From assembly GCA_937924675.1 (NCBI GenBank), contig CALEVL010000223.1, forward strand, positions 1 through 24,265: a DNA stretch of 24,265 bases. The letters run 5' to 3'. The stretch is from an uncultured Ignavibacteria bacterium (GTDB taxonomy: Bacteria; Bacteroidota; Ignavibacteria; Tepidaquicellales; Tepidaquicellaceae). The notes under the pieces are model-generated. The model searched no databases, was not told the origin of the DNA, and saw nothing but the letters and a program-made list of their open reading frames with translations. Each line of letters opens with the position of its first letter. The first letter of the stretch is position 1. The translations under genes were made by a program, and so were the position numbers. Below, in pieces: positions 14,588-23,300 of this stretch.

Positions 14588-16147
14588 TTGAAGCCTTCAG
14601 ATGAACTGTTCCAACTCGTAAAATCAATGAGCGGAAAGGAGAAACTTTTTTTCAGGAAGAAGTATCTGCAGTTGACCGATGACGCAGACAGTAATTATCT
14701 GAAACTGTTTAATGAGATTTCTGTACAAACAGATAAGGAAAAAATTTATGACGAGTCAAAAATAAAATCCGGGAAGTACTCGGGCAAGTTCCTGAAGAAT
14801 TTGTCCTTTCATAAGAACTATCTGTATAATCTGATCTTGAATTCACTTTCACATAATAACAGGGATCAGAGCGATGTGTTTCTGATAAGAAATCTTATGA
14901 CACAGGCAGAGATTCTTTCAAAGAGGATGCTATATGATCAGAGTCAGAAATTGTTGCAGAAGGCAAAGAGACTTTCATCCGAAAAAGATCTCTTCAGTAT
15001 AAAGTATGAAATTTTGAACAAAGAGAGACACTTAATCAAACAGACTGCAACGATGGAGGAATTCTCTGCTCAAAACGATATTTTATTCTCAGAACAATAC
15101 CGGATTGTTGAGCTTCTCATGAACTCATTGGATTTTTATAAGCTGAATTTTACCGTTGGCACATTTCTTATGAGTTTTGGCTCGGGAAGAGTAAGAGGAA
15201 AAGATTCATTGAAGGAATTCGAAGAAATGTTCGATAGTCCCCTATTGAATGATATTGAGCATGCAAAAACATTTCTTACTAAATACATTTTTCACAATAT
15301 CAAACTTCAGTATCACCTTACAAAGGAAGAATACAAAGATGCACATAAACATGCACATGCTGCAGTTGAGCTTTGTGAATGCAATATGGACAAGCTCCTG
15401 ACAGCAATGGACAATTACGTTTTTGCCCTTAGCAATCTTCTGAACTGCCAAATTCGCTTGAAGCTCTTCAATGAATTTGATTCAACTGCGGAAGTGATGA
15501 AGAAGCTGCCGAAAATTTATCCTGAAAGCATCAGTGAGTATAATAAAGTATTCATTTTCTATTCGCTGTCAGTGTATAAACTTTCTAAGAACATGGAACA
15601 TTTTGATATAGAGGCACTGAAGATTCAAGACGAGGAAATACAAAGTGAACTTCCTTTATACGAGGAGAGAATAACAAAATACCAGAAGATAATCTTGTAC
15701 TTTTTTCTCAGCGCATCACATTTTGTCAGAGAGGATTTTGCAAACTGCATACACTGGAACAGCAAGATGTTCAATCTTGAAAAGTCGGATTTATCAGAGG
15801 ATTATCAATGTTATGCCCGTATAATTCAGCTGATAGCATATTTCGAACTCGGCTATCATGATTCACTTGAGTACGTGCTCAAGTCTGTTTACCATTTTAT
15901 AAGCAGAAAGAAGAAAGTTTACAAATACGAGAACATAATTCAGAGATATCTGAGAAGAACATTCAGAATCAAGACAGATGCAGAATTGATGGATATGTTT
16001 GAGGAAATGAAATTAGAGATAGAAAAACTTCTTGATGACCCGTTTGAAAGAAATGCGCTCGATGCATTCAACATACTTTATTGGCTCGAGAGCAAGATCA
16101 GAAAGGTTTCGATGGTTGAAGTGATGACTGCAAAGAAGAATCCGTAA
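14588..16147 (+). CDS. All-helical ~500-residue protein C, distant paralogue of A and B
   Basis: 519 residues from a TTG start. The first in-frame ATG is 39 bp later (14627), but the TTG start reproduces the family N-terminus (DELFQLVKSMSGKE against ILKSLSGKE in protein A). No signal or membrane segment; helix-rich throughout, with TPR-like helix pairs (for example YDQSQKLLQKAKRLS and YKDAHKHAHAAVELCE). The stretch NYLKLFNEI, then FLKNLSFHKNYLYNLILNSL, strongly resembles what I recall of uncharacterised Bacteroidota proteins; no function is established to my knowledge. It is more diverged from A and B than they are from each other. It is divergent from the LamG gene and convergent with the FG-GAP gene at 16530 across a hairpin array. 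Confidence 0.83.
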   Translation: MKPSDELFQLVKSMSGKEKLFFRKKYLQLTDDADSNYLKLFNEISVQTDKEKIYDESKIKSGKYSGKFLKNLSFHKNYLYNLILNSLSHNNRDQSDVFLIRNLMTQAEILSKRMLYDQSQKLLQKAKRLSSEKDLFSIKYEILNKERHLIKQTATMEEFSAQNDILFSEQYRIVELLMNSLDFYKLNFTVGTFLMSFGSGRVRGKDSLKEFEEMFDSPLLNDIEHAKTFLTKYIFHNIKLQYHLTKEEYKDAHKHAHAAVELCECNMDKLLTAMDNYVFALSNLLNCQIRLKLFNEFDSTAEVMKKLPKIYPESISEYNKVFIFYSLSVYKLSKNMEHFDIEALKIQDEEIQSELPLYEERITKYQKIILYFFLSASHFVREDFANCIHWNSKMFNLEKSDLSEDYQCYARIIQLIAYFELGYHDSLEYVLKSVYHFISRKKKVYKYENIIQRYLRRTFRIKTDAELMDMFEEMKLEIEKLLDDPFERNALDAFNILYWLESKIRKVSMVEVMTAKKNP

Positions 16148-16190
16148 TTGCAATAGCTGCTTCACTCTTGTCCGCTTGGAGAGCTAACTC

Positions 16191-16335
16191 CTGCCCTCGG
16201 CTAAAATTTATGGCTGAGTAAATTGATGTTGTTTTACGTCCACGATTGAAATCGTGGACTGAGTGGGTTGATGTTGTTTCAATATCCATAGATGTTTTTA
16301 CATCCCTATCCGCACGACAATCATGGGCTGAGTTC
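16191..16335. repeat. Three REP-like hairpins with GGCTGAGT tails (degenerate to good)
   Basis: Units lie at about 16191-16217 (decayed arms), 16238-16259 (GTCCACGATT and AATCGTGGAC, a perfect 10-bp stem) and 16308-16330 (decayed). Each is followed by a tail close to CTGAGT(G/A), and the first two continue to TTGATGTTG, so the repeat is longer than the hairpin. They lie between the convergent stops of helical gene C and the FG-GAP gene. Confidence 0.65.
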
Positions 16336-16353
16336 GTTCATGTCGCTTGTTGC

Positions 16354-16481
16354 CCACGACTGAAGTCGTGGGCTGTATTTTCTAACCACGACTGAAGTCG
16401 TGGGCTGTATTTTCTAACCACGACTGAAGTCGTGGGCTGTATTTTCTAACCACGACTGAAGTCGTGGGCTGAGTGAGATAA
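16354..16481. repeat. Four-copy 32-bp tandem array of a perfect hairpin
   Basis: CCACGACTGAAGTCGTGG starts at 16354, 16386, 16418 and 16450, exactly 32 bp apart. The first three copies are followed by the same 13-base linker, CTGTATTTTCTAA; the last instead ends in the ordinary CTGAGTG tail. The arrangement indicates recent tandem amplification of one REP-like unit. It sits 49 bp past the stop of the FG-GAP gene at 16530 and could act as a strong terminator. Confidence 0.85.
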
Positions 16482-16520
16482 TCTTGTTAAACTATTTTAA
16501 ATTTTTAATTTTCAATTTAT

Positions 16521-16757
16521 AATTGCTCTTCATGGCGTGATTGCACTAACAAAATTCGCCGCATTGTTATCCGCGATCGCAAAATCAGTCCCGTCAACGA
16601 AGTTGTCTCCCGTAAGATCTGTCACAACATAACCTCCAACGAAGTTCTGCGCGTCATTATCAATTGCGCTGACATCGGTTGCGTCAACCGTTCCATCCTG
16701 ATTTACATCACCGCTGTAGAAAGCAAAAACATTGTATGGTGAATTGTCAACCTGTAT
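16521..16757. repeat. 237-bp identical tract, copy 1 (partner at 20125-20361)
   Basis: Read directly, this stretch is identical to 20125-20361. It covers the last ~75 codons (the dockerin-like part), the stop codon and nine bases beyond, ending in AATTGCTCT. Upstream in the module the two genes differ freely. Confidence 0.88.
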
Positions 16758-19700
16758 TTCATTATTCCCGTAAGCATAAATTGCGTCAACCGAAAAGGCA
16801 ATGGACGCATCGCTGTTTACAAAAGATACAGGAGTTGCACTCCAGGTAGCAAGTGCATTTCTGTGTGTAACTTCTACGTAATAGGGAATTCCGTTCTGAA
16901 CATTCCTGAATAAAAACTGTTGCCCGGTTCCGGGACCGAGGAGAATGTTTTTTGAAGAATCTACTCTTGCGTATGGAGAAGTAGAATTACGCAGATAGAC
17001 TTTTATTGTATCCGGAATTTCCGTATCCAATACCGGATCATATAGTCCCTGCATTGCCCCGAATAGAAAGAGATTTTTTCTGTTATCCGGAGGAGATGAT
17101 AAATATATATATGCTTTACCTCTATTATTATCAAATCCGTAAGCTCCGACAACCACATCTGAATATCCGTCACCGTTTACATCTCCTGCTGTTGAGACTG
17201 AATTCCCGAATTCGGAATTGCTTGAATTATCACCTTCTATTTTGATATCTGCAATATTGTCCATTAACGAATTGCCAAAGAATATGTATCCACGCCCTGT
17301 GTTATTTTGACCGTAGTGGCGTGCTCCGACGATAACATCATCGTATCCGTCATCATTTACATCACCGGCTTCCGACACTGAATAACCAAATTCATTAGAA
17401 GTTGCTTCGCCTGTCATAGTAACATCAGCAATATTGTTCATTGCTACTCCTCCTAAATAAATGGATGCTCTTCCAATGCTGGCGGAATACTGGAAATCAC
17501 CAATAATTACATCGGAATATCCGTCACCGTTCACATCACCCGCCGAAGATGCGGATACACTGGGAATATCACCTGTTACTCCAATTGTAATAGTTACGTC
17601 TGCAGTATTATTCATTGATGCTCCTCCGAAATATATATATGCTCTGCCAAGGCCTTGCACATAACCGGCGGCGCCAACTATGACATCTGAATAACCATCT
17701 CCGTTCACATCGCCGGCTGAAGAGACTGGATTGCCGAAATAATCCTCTATTGCCTCACCTGTCATTATCACGTCTGAAATACTATTCATGTTGGCATCTC
17801 CATAGAATATGTAAGCTCTTCCTATTCCGATATTGTAGCCCAAATCTCCAACTATCACATCATCATATCCGTCGCCATTAACATCACCGGCTAAAGAGAC
17901 TGATCCGCCGAAAAAATCACCTGCCACTTCACCGGTCAAAACTACATCTGCAACATTATTCATTGAAACACCTCCGTAGAATATATAAGCTTTAGATGTA
18001 CCAGGTTCACCGACAATAACGTCGTCATATTCATCACCATTAACATCTCCTGCGGATGAGACTGAATACCCGAACGAAGCATTTGGCGTTGTACCGGACA
18101 GTGTTAGATCCGCTTCAGAATTCATGATTTCGCCTCCGTAAAATATGTATGCCTTTCTTGTTGAACTTGGAGGATAAGAAGCTCCTATGATTACATCATC
18201 AAAACCGTCATTGTTCAAATCTCCTGCGTTTGAAACTGATCGACCGAAATAATTTGCAGCAGCTTCACCTATCATTACTACATCCGGAATATCTTCACCT
18301 CTCATTGTATTTGTGTATACATACGCCCTTCCGGTATTTGAATTAAATCCATAAGCTCCCACAATCATATCCGCAAATCCGTCACCGTTTACATCACCTC
18401 CTCCGGATACTGAATACCCGAAATAATTCAGTGTTTCTTCTCCTGTCATAAAAATATCAACTGCGCTATTCATGCTTGTTCCTCCGTAGTATAAGTAAGC
18501 TCTTCCTTGTGAAGCACTGAAGCCATAAGCTCCGACATAAACATCTGCAAATCCATCACCATTAACATCGCCGGCATCTGATACTGAATACCCAAATGAA
18601 TTGTTAGCAGCTTCGCCGGTCATTGTTACATCAGCTGCACCGTCCATTAATGCACCCCCGTAAAAAATGTAAGCTCTTCCGGTTAAAGAATTGTATCCAT
18701 AAGCTCCTACAATCACATCCGAATATCCGTCATCATTTACATCACCGGCATTTGAAACTGAAGCTCCGAAAAAATCAGCAATCGCTCCACCAAACATTGA
18801 GACATCAGCAACATTATTCATTGAAACTCCTCCGAAATAAATATATGCTCTTCCGATACCGTTAAACCCGTATGCTCCGCAAATCACATCGTGATATCCG
18901 TCGCCGTTTACATCGCCTGCTCCCGAAACCGAATATCCGAAATTATCATTTGTATTTTCTCCTGTCATAGTGACATCAGCAATATTATTCATTGATGAAC
19001 CTCCGAAATAAATGTATGCCTTACCTGTATACGCACTTGCAGCATAGGCACCGACTATCACATCTGAAAACCCGTCATTATTAACATCGCCTGCTCCGGA
19101 AACTGATCTTCCGAATTCATTATTTGTAAATACACCTGTCATAATTACATCTGCAACATTGTTCATGGATGCTCCTCCGTAATAAACGTAAGCTCTTCCG
19201 GTAAAGGAATTGTATCCATAAGCTCCGATTATCACATCATCATAACCGTCGCCATTTACATCTCCTGCATTTGAGACTGATATTCCGAAAAAATTATTGA
19301 CTGCTTCACCGGTTAGAATTAAGTCAGCTGCAGAATTAATAACTGTGCCTCCGTGATAAATATAAGCTCTACCGGAATTTGTACCGCCGCCGCCATTACC
19401 ATTAGGATCTCCGATTATAACATCATCAAACCCGTCGCCGTTTACATCTCCTGCATTAGAAACGGATTTTCCATAATTAACTCCTATCAAATCTCCATCG
19501 AAAGTATTCTGCTGTAATGCATCTCCTTCAGGATCTTCTTCCTGAATGATTCGATTTCCTCTTTCATCTGTGAGACTGTTCAGCCACTCCTGTGTCACTC
19601 CATCAGGAAGAGAATCGGAGTTTGATTGTTTGGGCATCTCTGTATTTGCAGGACTTTGAATTTCTTCTGACTTGTGCCAGTTGGCTTGCGACGCTGACGA

Positions 19701-19760
19701 GATGAAGAGTGCCATTACAAATACTGTGACAAAGTTAAAACAGTAGTGGTAGTTTTTCAT
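16530..19760 (-). CDS. Large secreted FG-GAP protein, 14 repeats (two propellers), dockerin-like C-terminus
   Basis: 1076 residues. Signal peptide at about 1-26 (FISSASQA-N). Residues 48-80 carry SDSLPDGVTQEWLNSL and EDPEGD, shared with its FG-GAP paralogues. About residues 95-890 contain 14 FG-GAP repeats of about 57 residues (FG-x-SVS-x-AGDVNGDG, then DVIVGAYG and GRAYIY), each with a calcium-loop D-x-N-x-D-G. After repeat 7 the usual GG turn is replaced (YVYTNTMRGEDIPD), which suits two adjoining seven-bladed integrin-like propellers. Residues 896-1076 are the shared module, with VYLRNSTSPYARVDSS, THRNALATWSA, DVNQDGTVDATD, DLTGDNFVDGTD and tail NNAANFVSAITP. The protein is probably surface-exposed and calcium-dependent; ligand unknown. 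Its leader (19761-19831) resembles that of the gene at 20134. Confidence 0.92.
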   Translation of the reverse strand: MKNYHYCFNFVTVFVMALFISSASQANWHKSEEIQSPANTEMPKQSNSDSLPDGVTQEWLNSLTDERGNRIIQEEDPEGDALQQNTFDGDLIGVNYGKSVSNAGDVNGDGFDDVIIGDPNGNGGGGTNSGRAYIYHGGTVINSAADLILTGEAVNNFFGISVSNAGDVNGDGYDDVIIGAYGYNSFTGRAYVYYGGASMNNVADVIMTGVFTNNEFGRSVSGAGDVNNDGFSDVIVGAYAASAYTGKAYIYFGGSSMNNIADVTMTGENTNDNFGYSVSGAGDVNGDGYHDVICGAYGFNGIGRAYIYFGGVSMNNVADVSMFGGAIADFFGASVSNAGDVNDDGYSDVIVGAYGYNSLTGRAYIFYGGALMDGAADVTMTGEAANNSFGYSVSDAGDVNGDGFADVYVGAYGFSASQGRAYLYYGGTSMNSAVDIFMTGEETLNYFGYSVSGGGDVNGDGFADMIVGAYGFNSNTGRAYVYTNTMRGEDIPDVVMIGEAAANYFGRSVSNAGDLNNDGFDDVIIGASYPPSSTRKAYIFYGGEIMNSEADLTLSGTTPNASFGYSVSSAGDVNGDEYDDVIVGEPGTSKAYIFYGGVSMNNVADVVLTGEVAGDFFGGSVSLAGDVNGDGYDDVIVGDLGYNIGIGRAYIFYGDANMNSISDVIMTGEAIEDYFGNPVSSAGDVNGDGYSDVIVGAAGYVQGLGRAYIYFGGASMNNTADVTITIGVTGDIPSVSASSAGDVNGDGYSDVIIGDFQYSASIGRASIYLGGVAMNNIADVTMTGEATSNEFGYSVSEAGDVNDDGYDDVIVGARHYGQNNTGRGYIFFGNSLMDNIADIKIEGDNSSNSEFGNSVSTAGDVNGDGYSDVVVGAYGFDNNRGKAYIYLSSPPDNRKNLFLFGAMQGLYDPVLDTEIPDTIKVYLRNSTSPYARVDSSKNILLGPGTGQQFLFRNVQNGIPYYVEVTHRNALATWSATPVSFVNSDASIAFSVDAIYAYGNNEIQVDNSPYNVFAFYSGDVNQDGTVDATDVSAIDNDAQNFVGGYVVTDLTGDNFVDGTDFAIADNNAANFVSAITP

Positions 19761-19831
19761 GTTTGAGTTGACAGTTTTGTTTTGAAAGATCGATTCTTGA
19801 GAGCAATTAGAAATTGAAAATTGACAATTGC
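19761..19831 (-). promoter_or_regulatory. Conserved leader of the FG-GAP gene, with AATT heptads
   Basis: The first ~55 bases before the ATG match the same interval before the gene at 20134-24015. They include GTTGACAGTTT, AAAGATCGATTCTTGAGAGC and then AATT heptads (CAATTAG, AAATTGA, AAATTGA, CAATTGC at 19804-19831, plus-strand reading). Conservation of a noncoding leader suggests a shared promoter or mRNA leader, or recent duplication of the whole unit. No Shine-Dalgarno is present. Confidence 0.55.
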
Positions 19832-19862
19832 GTGTTGCGAACTTTTGTACAGATTCATATCA

Positions 19863-19924
19863 GGTGAGGTATGCTTCATTGTATACCCTCACCTCACCCC
19901 AACCCTCTCCCTAAAGTGAGGGTG
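19863..19924. repeat. Overlapping inverted repeats around CCCTCACC
   Basis: CCCTCAC at 19886-19892 can pair either with GGTGAGG to its left (19863-19869, extended by TAT/ATA) or with GTGAGGG to its right (19916-19922). The text CCTCACCCCAACCCTCTCCC resembles a generic interspersed repeat seen in many bacterial genomes. The two pairings exclude each other, but there is no gene context that makes an attenuator likely. Confidence 0.5.
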
Positions 19925-20020
19925 AATCTTTCTTAACTCTTTATTTGAATAATTGCTCTTTCAAAAAACTTAATTCGTGCATTCGTGGCATAATGTCTTA
20001 GTAGTTTTGCACACATACAT

Positions 20021-20064
20021 TCCGCCGGAGTCCCGAAGAGCGCGGAGACTCCAGCGTGGGCGGA
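20021..20064. repeat. Imperfect palindrome repeat P, copy 2, with adjoining heptads
   Basis: TCCGCC-GGAGTC pairs with GACTCC-x6-GGCGGA. 37 bp are identical to copy 1 at 11771. Three heptads (AATTACG, AATTAGG, AATTACG) follow at 20064-20084. Located 70-113 bp beyond the stop of the FG-GAP gene at 20134, so it could serve as its terminator. Confidence 0.7.
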
Positions 20065-20124
20065 ATTACGAATTAGGAATTACGTATCGCATTAATTCTC
20101 AAATGTTTTCAATTTTCAATTTCT

Positions 20125-20361
20125 AATTGCTCTTCATGGCGTGATTGCACTAACAAAATTCGCCGCATTGTTATCCGCGATCGCAAAATCAGTCCCGTCA
20201 ACGAAGTTGTCTCCCGTAAGATCTGTCACAACATAACCTCCAACGAAGTTCTGCGCGTCATTATCAATTGCGCTGACATCGGTTGCGTCAACCGTTCCAT
20301 CCTGATTTACATCACCGCTGTAGAAAGCAAAAACATTGTATGGTGAATTGTCAACCTGTAT
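20125..20361. repeat. 237-bp identical tract, copy 2 (partner at 16521-16757)
   Basis: Second copy of the identical 3' end of the FG-GAP genes. The first difference on the 5' side of the coding sequence is a T/C change just after CCTGTAT (plus-strand reading); on the other side it is an A/C change in the AATT tract. Both copies are in the same orientation, 3604 bp apart. Confidence 0.88.
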
Positions 20362-23300
20362 CTCATTATTGCCGTAAGCATAGATCGCATCAACTGAAAA
20401 AGCTATTGATGCTGCATCACTGACAAAGGTTACCGGGTCAGCACTCCATGTTTCTAAAGCATTGCGGTGCTTAACTTCGATGTAGTACGGAACATTGTTC
20501 TGAGCATTGTAAAATGTGAAGTCCTGTCCTGTTCCGGGACCATACAACTCTTTTCTTGATGAATCAACTTTTGCAAAAGGTGAAACAGAGTTTCTCAGGT
20601 AAACAGTTACAGTATCGTAGATCATTGTATTTGAAGAAGCATCATACAATCCCTGAATTGCTCCGAACAGAAATAGAGTTTTTGCAGTAACCGGACTTTG
20701 TACAGTTGCAACAGGGCTGTAGTTATTGTGAATGTCCTGTGCGACAATGAAGTAATAATACAATCCGCTTAGAGGTGTTGTATCCAAATAAGTGGAGTCA
20801 GTCACATTCGACAACGGTGTTTCAGTATATGGATCAATAGAAGGAGACAGGCTTCTGAACAGAACATAATTCAGCAGATCAGGTGCAGAGTTTCTTTGCC
20901 ATGTGAGTCTGACATTTGCTGATTCAGTAAATGCATTAAATGGAGAAACTAATGGAGGTGCTATGTTGTCAATACTATATCCGCTCAAAATATTTGAACG
21001 CCATAAATTACCTGTGGTATTTGAAACTGCTGTAATACGAAAGTAAAATGTATTAGTGGAGGAATTTCCTGAATCAAGAGGCGTATGAACTTCCGCTGTA
21101 TAAACAGTATTATGAGTGCCCAATACTGTTGCAACAGATGTCCAGTTATATCCGCTTATATTGGGTGGAGAGCTTCTTTCAATTTGATAATTTACTCCGC
21201 CAATTTGACTAAAAGGAACATCAAAAGCACTTCGGGCGAATTTCAAATTTACATAACCACCCTGATCACCCGAAACATCTTTGATTGATATAATATTAGG
21301 TTTTACTGAAATTGCCGAGCCGCTATAGACATAAGATCTTCCTGTATTTGAATTATATGTATTAGCGCCGACAATTAAATCTGAATATCCATCTCCGTTC
21401 ATATCTCCGGCTGATTCGACATCATCTCCAAATTTACTTACTGCCTCGCCTTTCATTATTACGTCATGGGAATTGTTCAATATTTGTCCGCCAAAATAGA
21501 TGTAAGCTTTTCCAATATTTGAGTTGTTACCACTCGCGCCAACTATTACATCTGAAAACCCGTCTCCGTTAATGTCTCCTGCTGTTGAAACCGATTTTCC
21601 AAAGTCATTATTGACTGCCTCGCCGGTCATTGTAACATCCGGTAAATTATCAATTGAAGACCCTCCGAAAAAAATAAACGCTTTACCGACATATGTAGAA
21701 TATTCGGCTTCACCAACTATTACATCAAAGAAACCATCACCGTTTACATCACCGGCTGATGAAACAGATCTTCCAAAATAGTAGCCTGATCCATCACCAT
21801 TCATTGTAACATCAGGTGTTGCATCCATTTGCGTTCCGCCAAAGTAAATGTATGCTCTTCCAGTACTGCTATTGAAGTACGGAGCTCCAATAATCACATC
21901 GGAATATCCATCACCATTCATATCACCAGCCACAGATACAGAAGTTCCAGAACCGGTGCCTGTTCCCGGACCTGTCAATAAAACATCAGCTACATTGTTT
22001 GTCACACTTCCCCCATAATAAATATATGCTCTACCTGTATTTGAATAATCTGATCCTATAATCACATCAGCATATCCGTCTCCGTTTATATCCCCGGCTG
22101 AGGAAACTGAATAGCCAAACAAGTCTAACGAAAGTTCACCGGACATTACAACATCCGCCGCATTATCCATAGAATTGCCTCCAAAGTATATATAAGCTCT
22201 TCCGATACTTGTGCTGTATCGGTATGCTCCAATTACTACATCAGAATAACCATCTCCATTTACATCCCCGGCTGATGACACTGAATATCCAAACCTGTTA
22301 TTCGCTGCCTCACCTGTCATTGTAACATCTGCTACATTATCCATTGCCGGACCGCCTAAATAAATATAAGCTCTTCCGGTTTCTCCATTATATCCAAATG
22401 CTCCGGCAATCACATCAGAGTAACCGTCCCCATTTACATCTCCGGCAGGAGATGTTGAATATCCAAAAGAATTGGCGGAGGTTTCCCCGGTCATAGTTAT
22501 TTCCGAAGTAATGAGGTTTTTCATAAAGTAATCATAGAAATAAGCTCTTCCCGTATTTGAACCATATCCATAAGCGCCAACAAGCAGATCGGAGTAACCG
22601 TCTCCGTTGACATCGCCTGCTAATGCAACTGAATATCCGAAATTGTTACCCGTTGACTCTCCCGCAATGGTCACATCTGCTGTTGTATCCATTGATGATG
22701 CACCAAAATAAATATACGACTTCCCCTGTAAAGAATTAAATCCCTCTGCTCCAATTATTATGTCAGAATATCCGTCTCCGTTTATATCTCCGGCAGATGA
22801 AACTGAAATTCCAAATTCATTGGTTGATGATTCTCCGTTCATTGTAATGTCTGAAGTCGAATTCATAGTTGATTCACCATAATAAATATAGACTTTTCCT
22901 TTGAATGCATTTCTTCCGTATGCGCCTGCTATTACATCGGAATATCCGTCTCCGTTTATATCACCGGCTGATGAAACAGATGTGCCAAAGTAATTATTTG
23001 TTCCTTCACCTGTCATTACTACATCTGATGTATTATCCATCGAACTTCCGCCGAGATAAATATATGCTCTTCCTGTATTTGAACTGTAACCGCTTGCTCC
23101 AATGAATACATCGGAGAACCCGTCGGCGTTTACATCACCTGCTGATGAAACTGAAAGTCCGAATAAATTATTAGCTGATTCTCCTGTCATTGTAACATCA
23201 GCCGTATTGTTCATTGAAGCTCCGCCGAAATAAATATAGCTCCGACCTGCGTTCGAACTGTAACCGTACGCACCAACAATCACATCCGAATATCCGTCTC

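Noticed and set aside
16354..16481. CRISPR-like array of four evenly spaced repeats
   Set aside because: The 'spacers' are identical (CTGTATTTTCTAA), so this is a plain 32-bp tandem repeat of a hairpin, and no cas gene is present.
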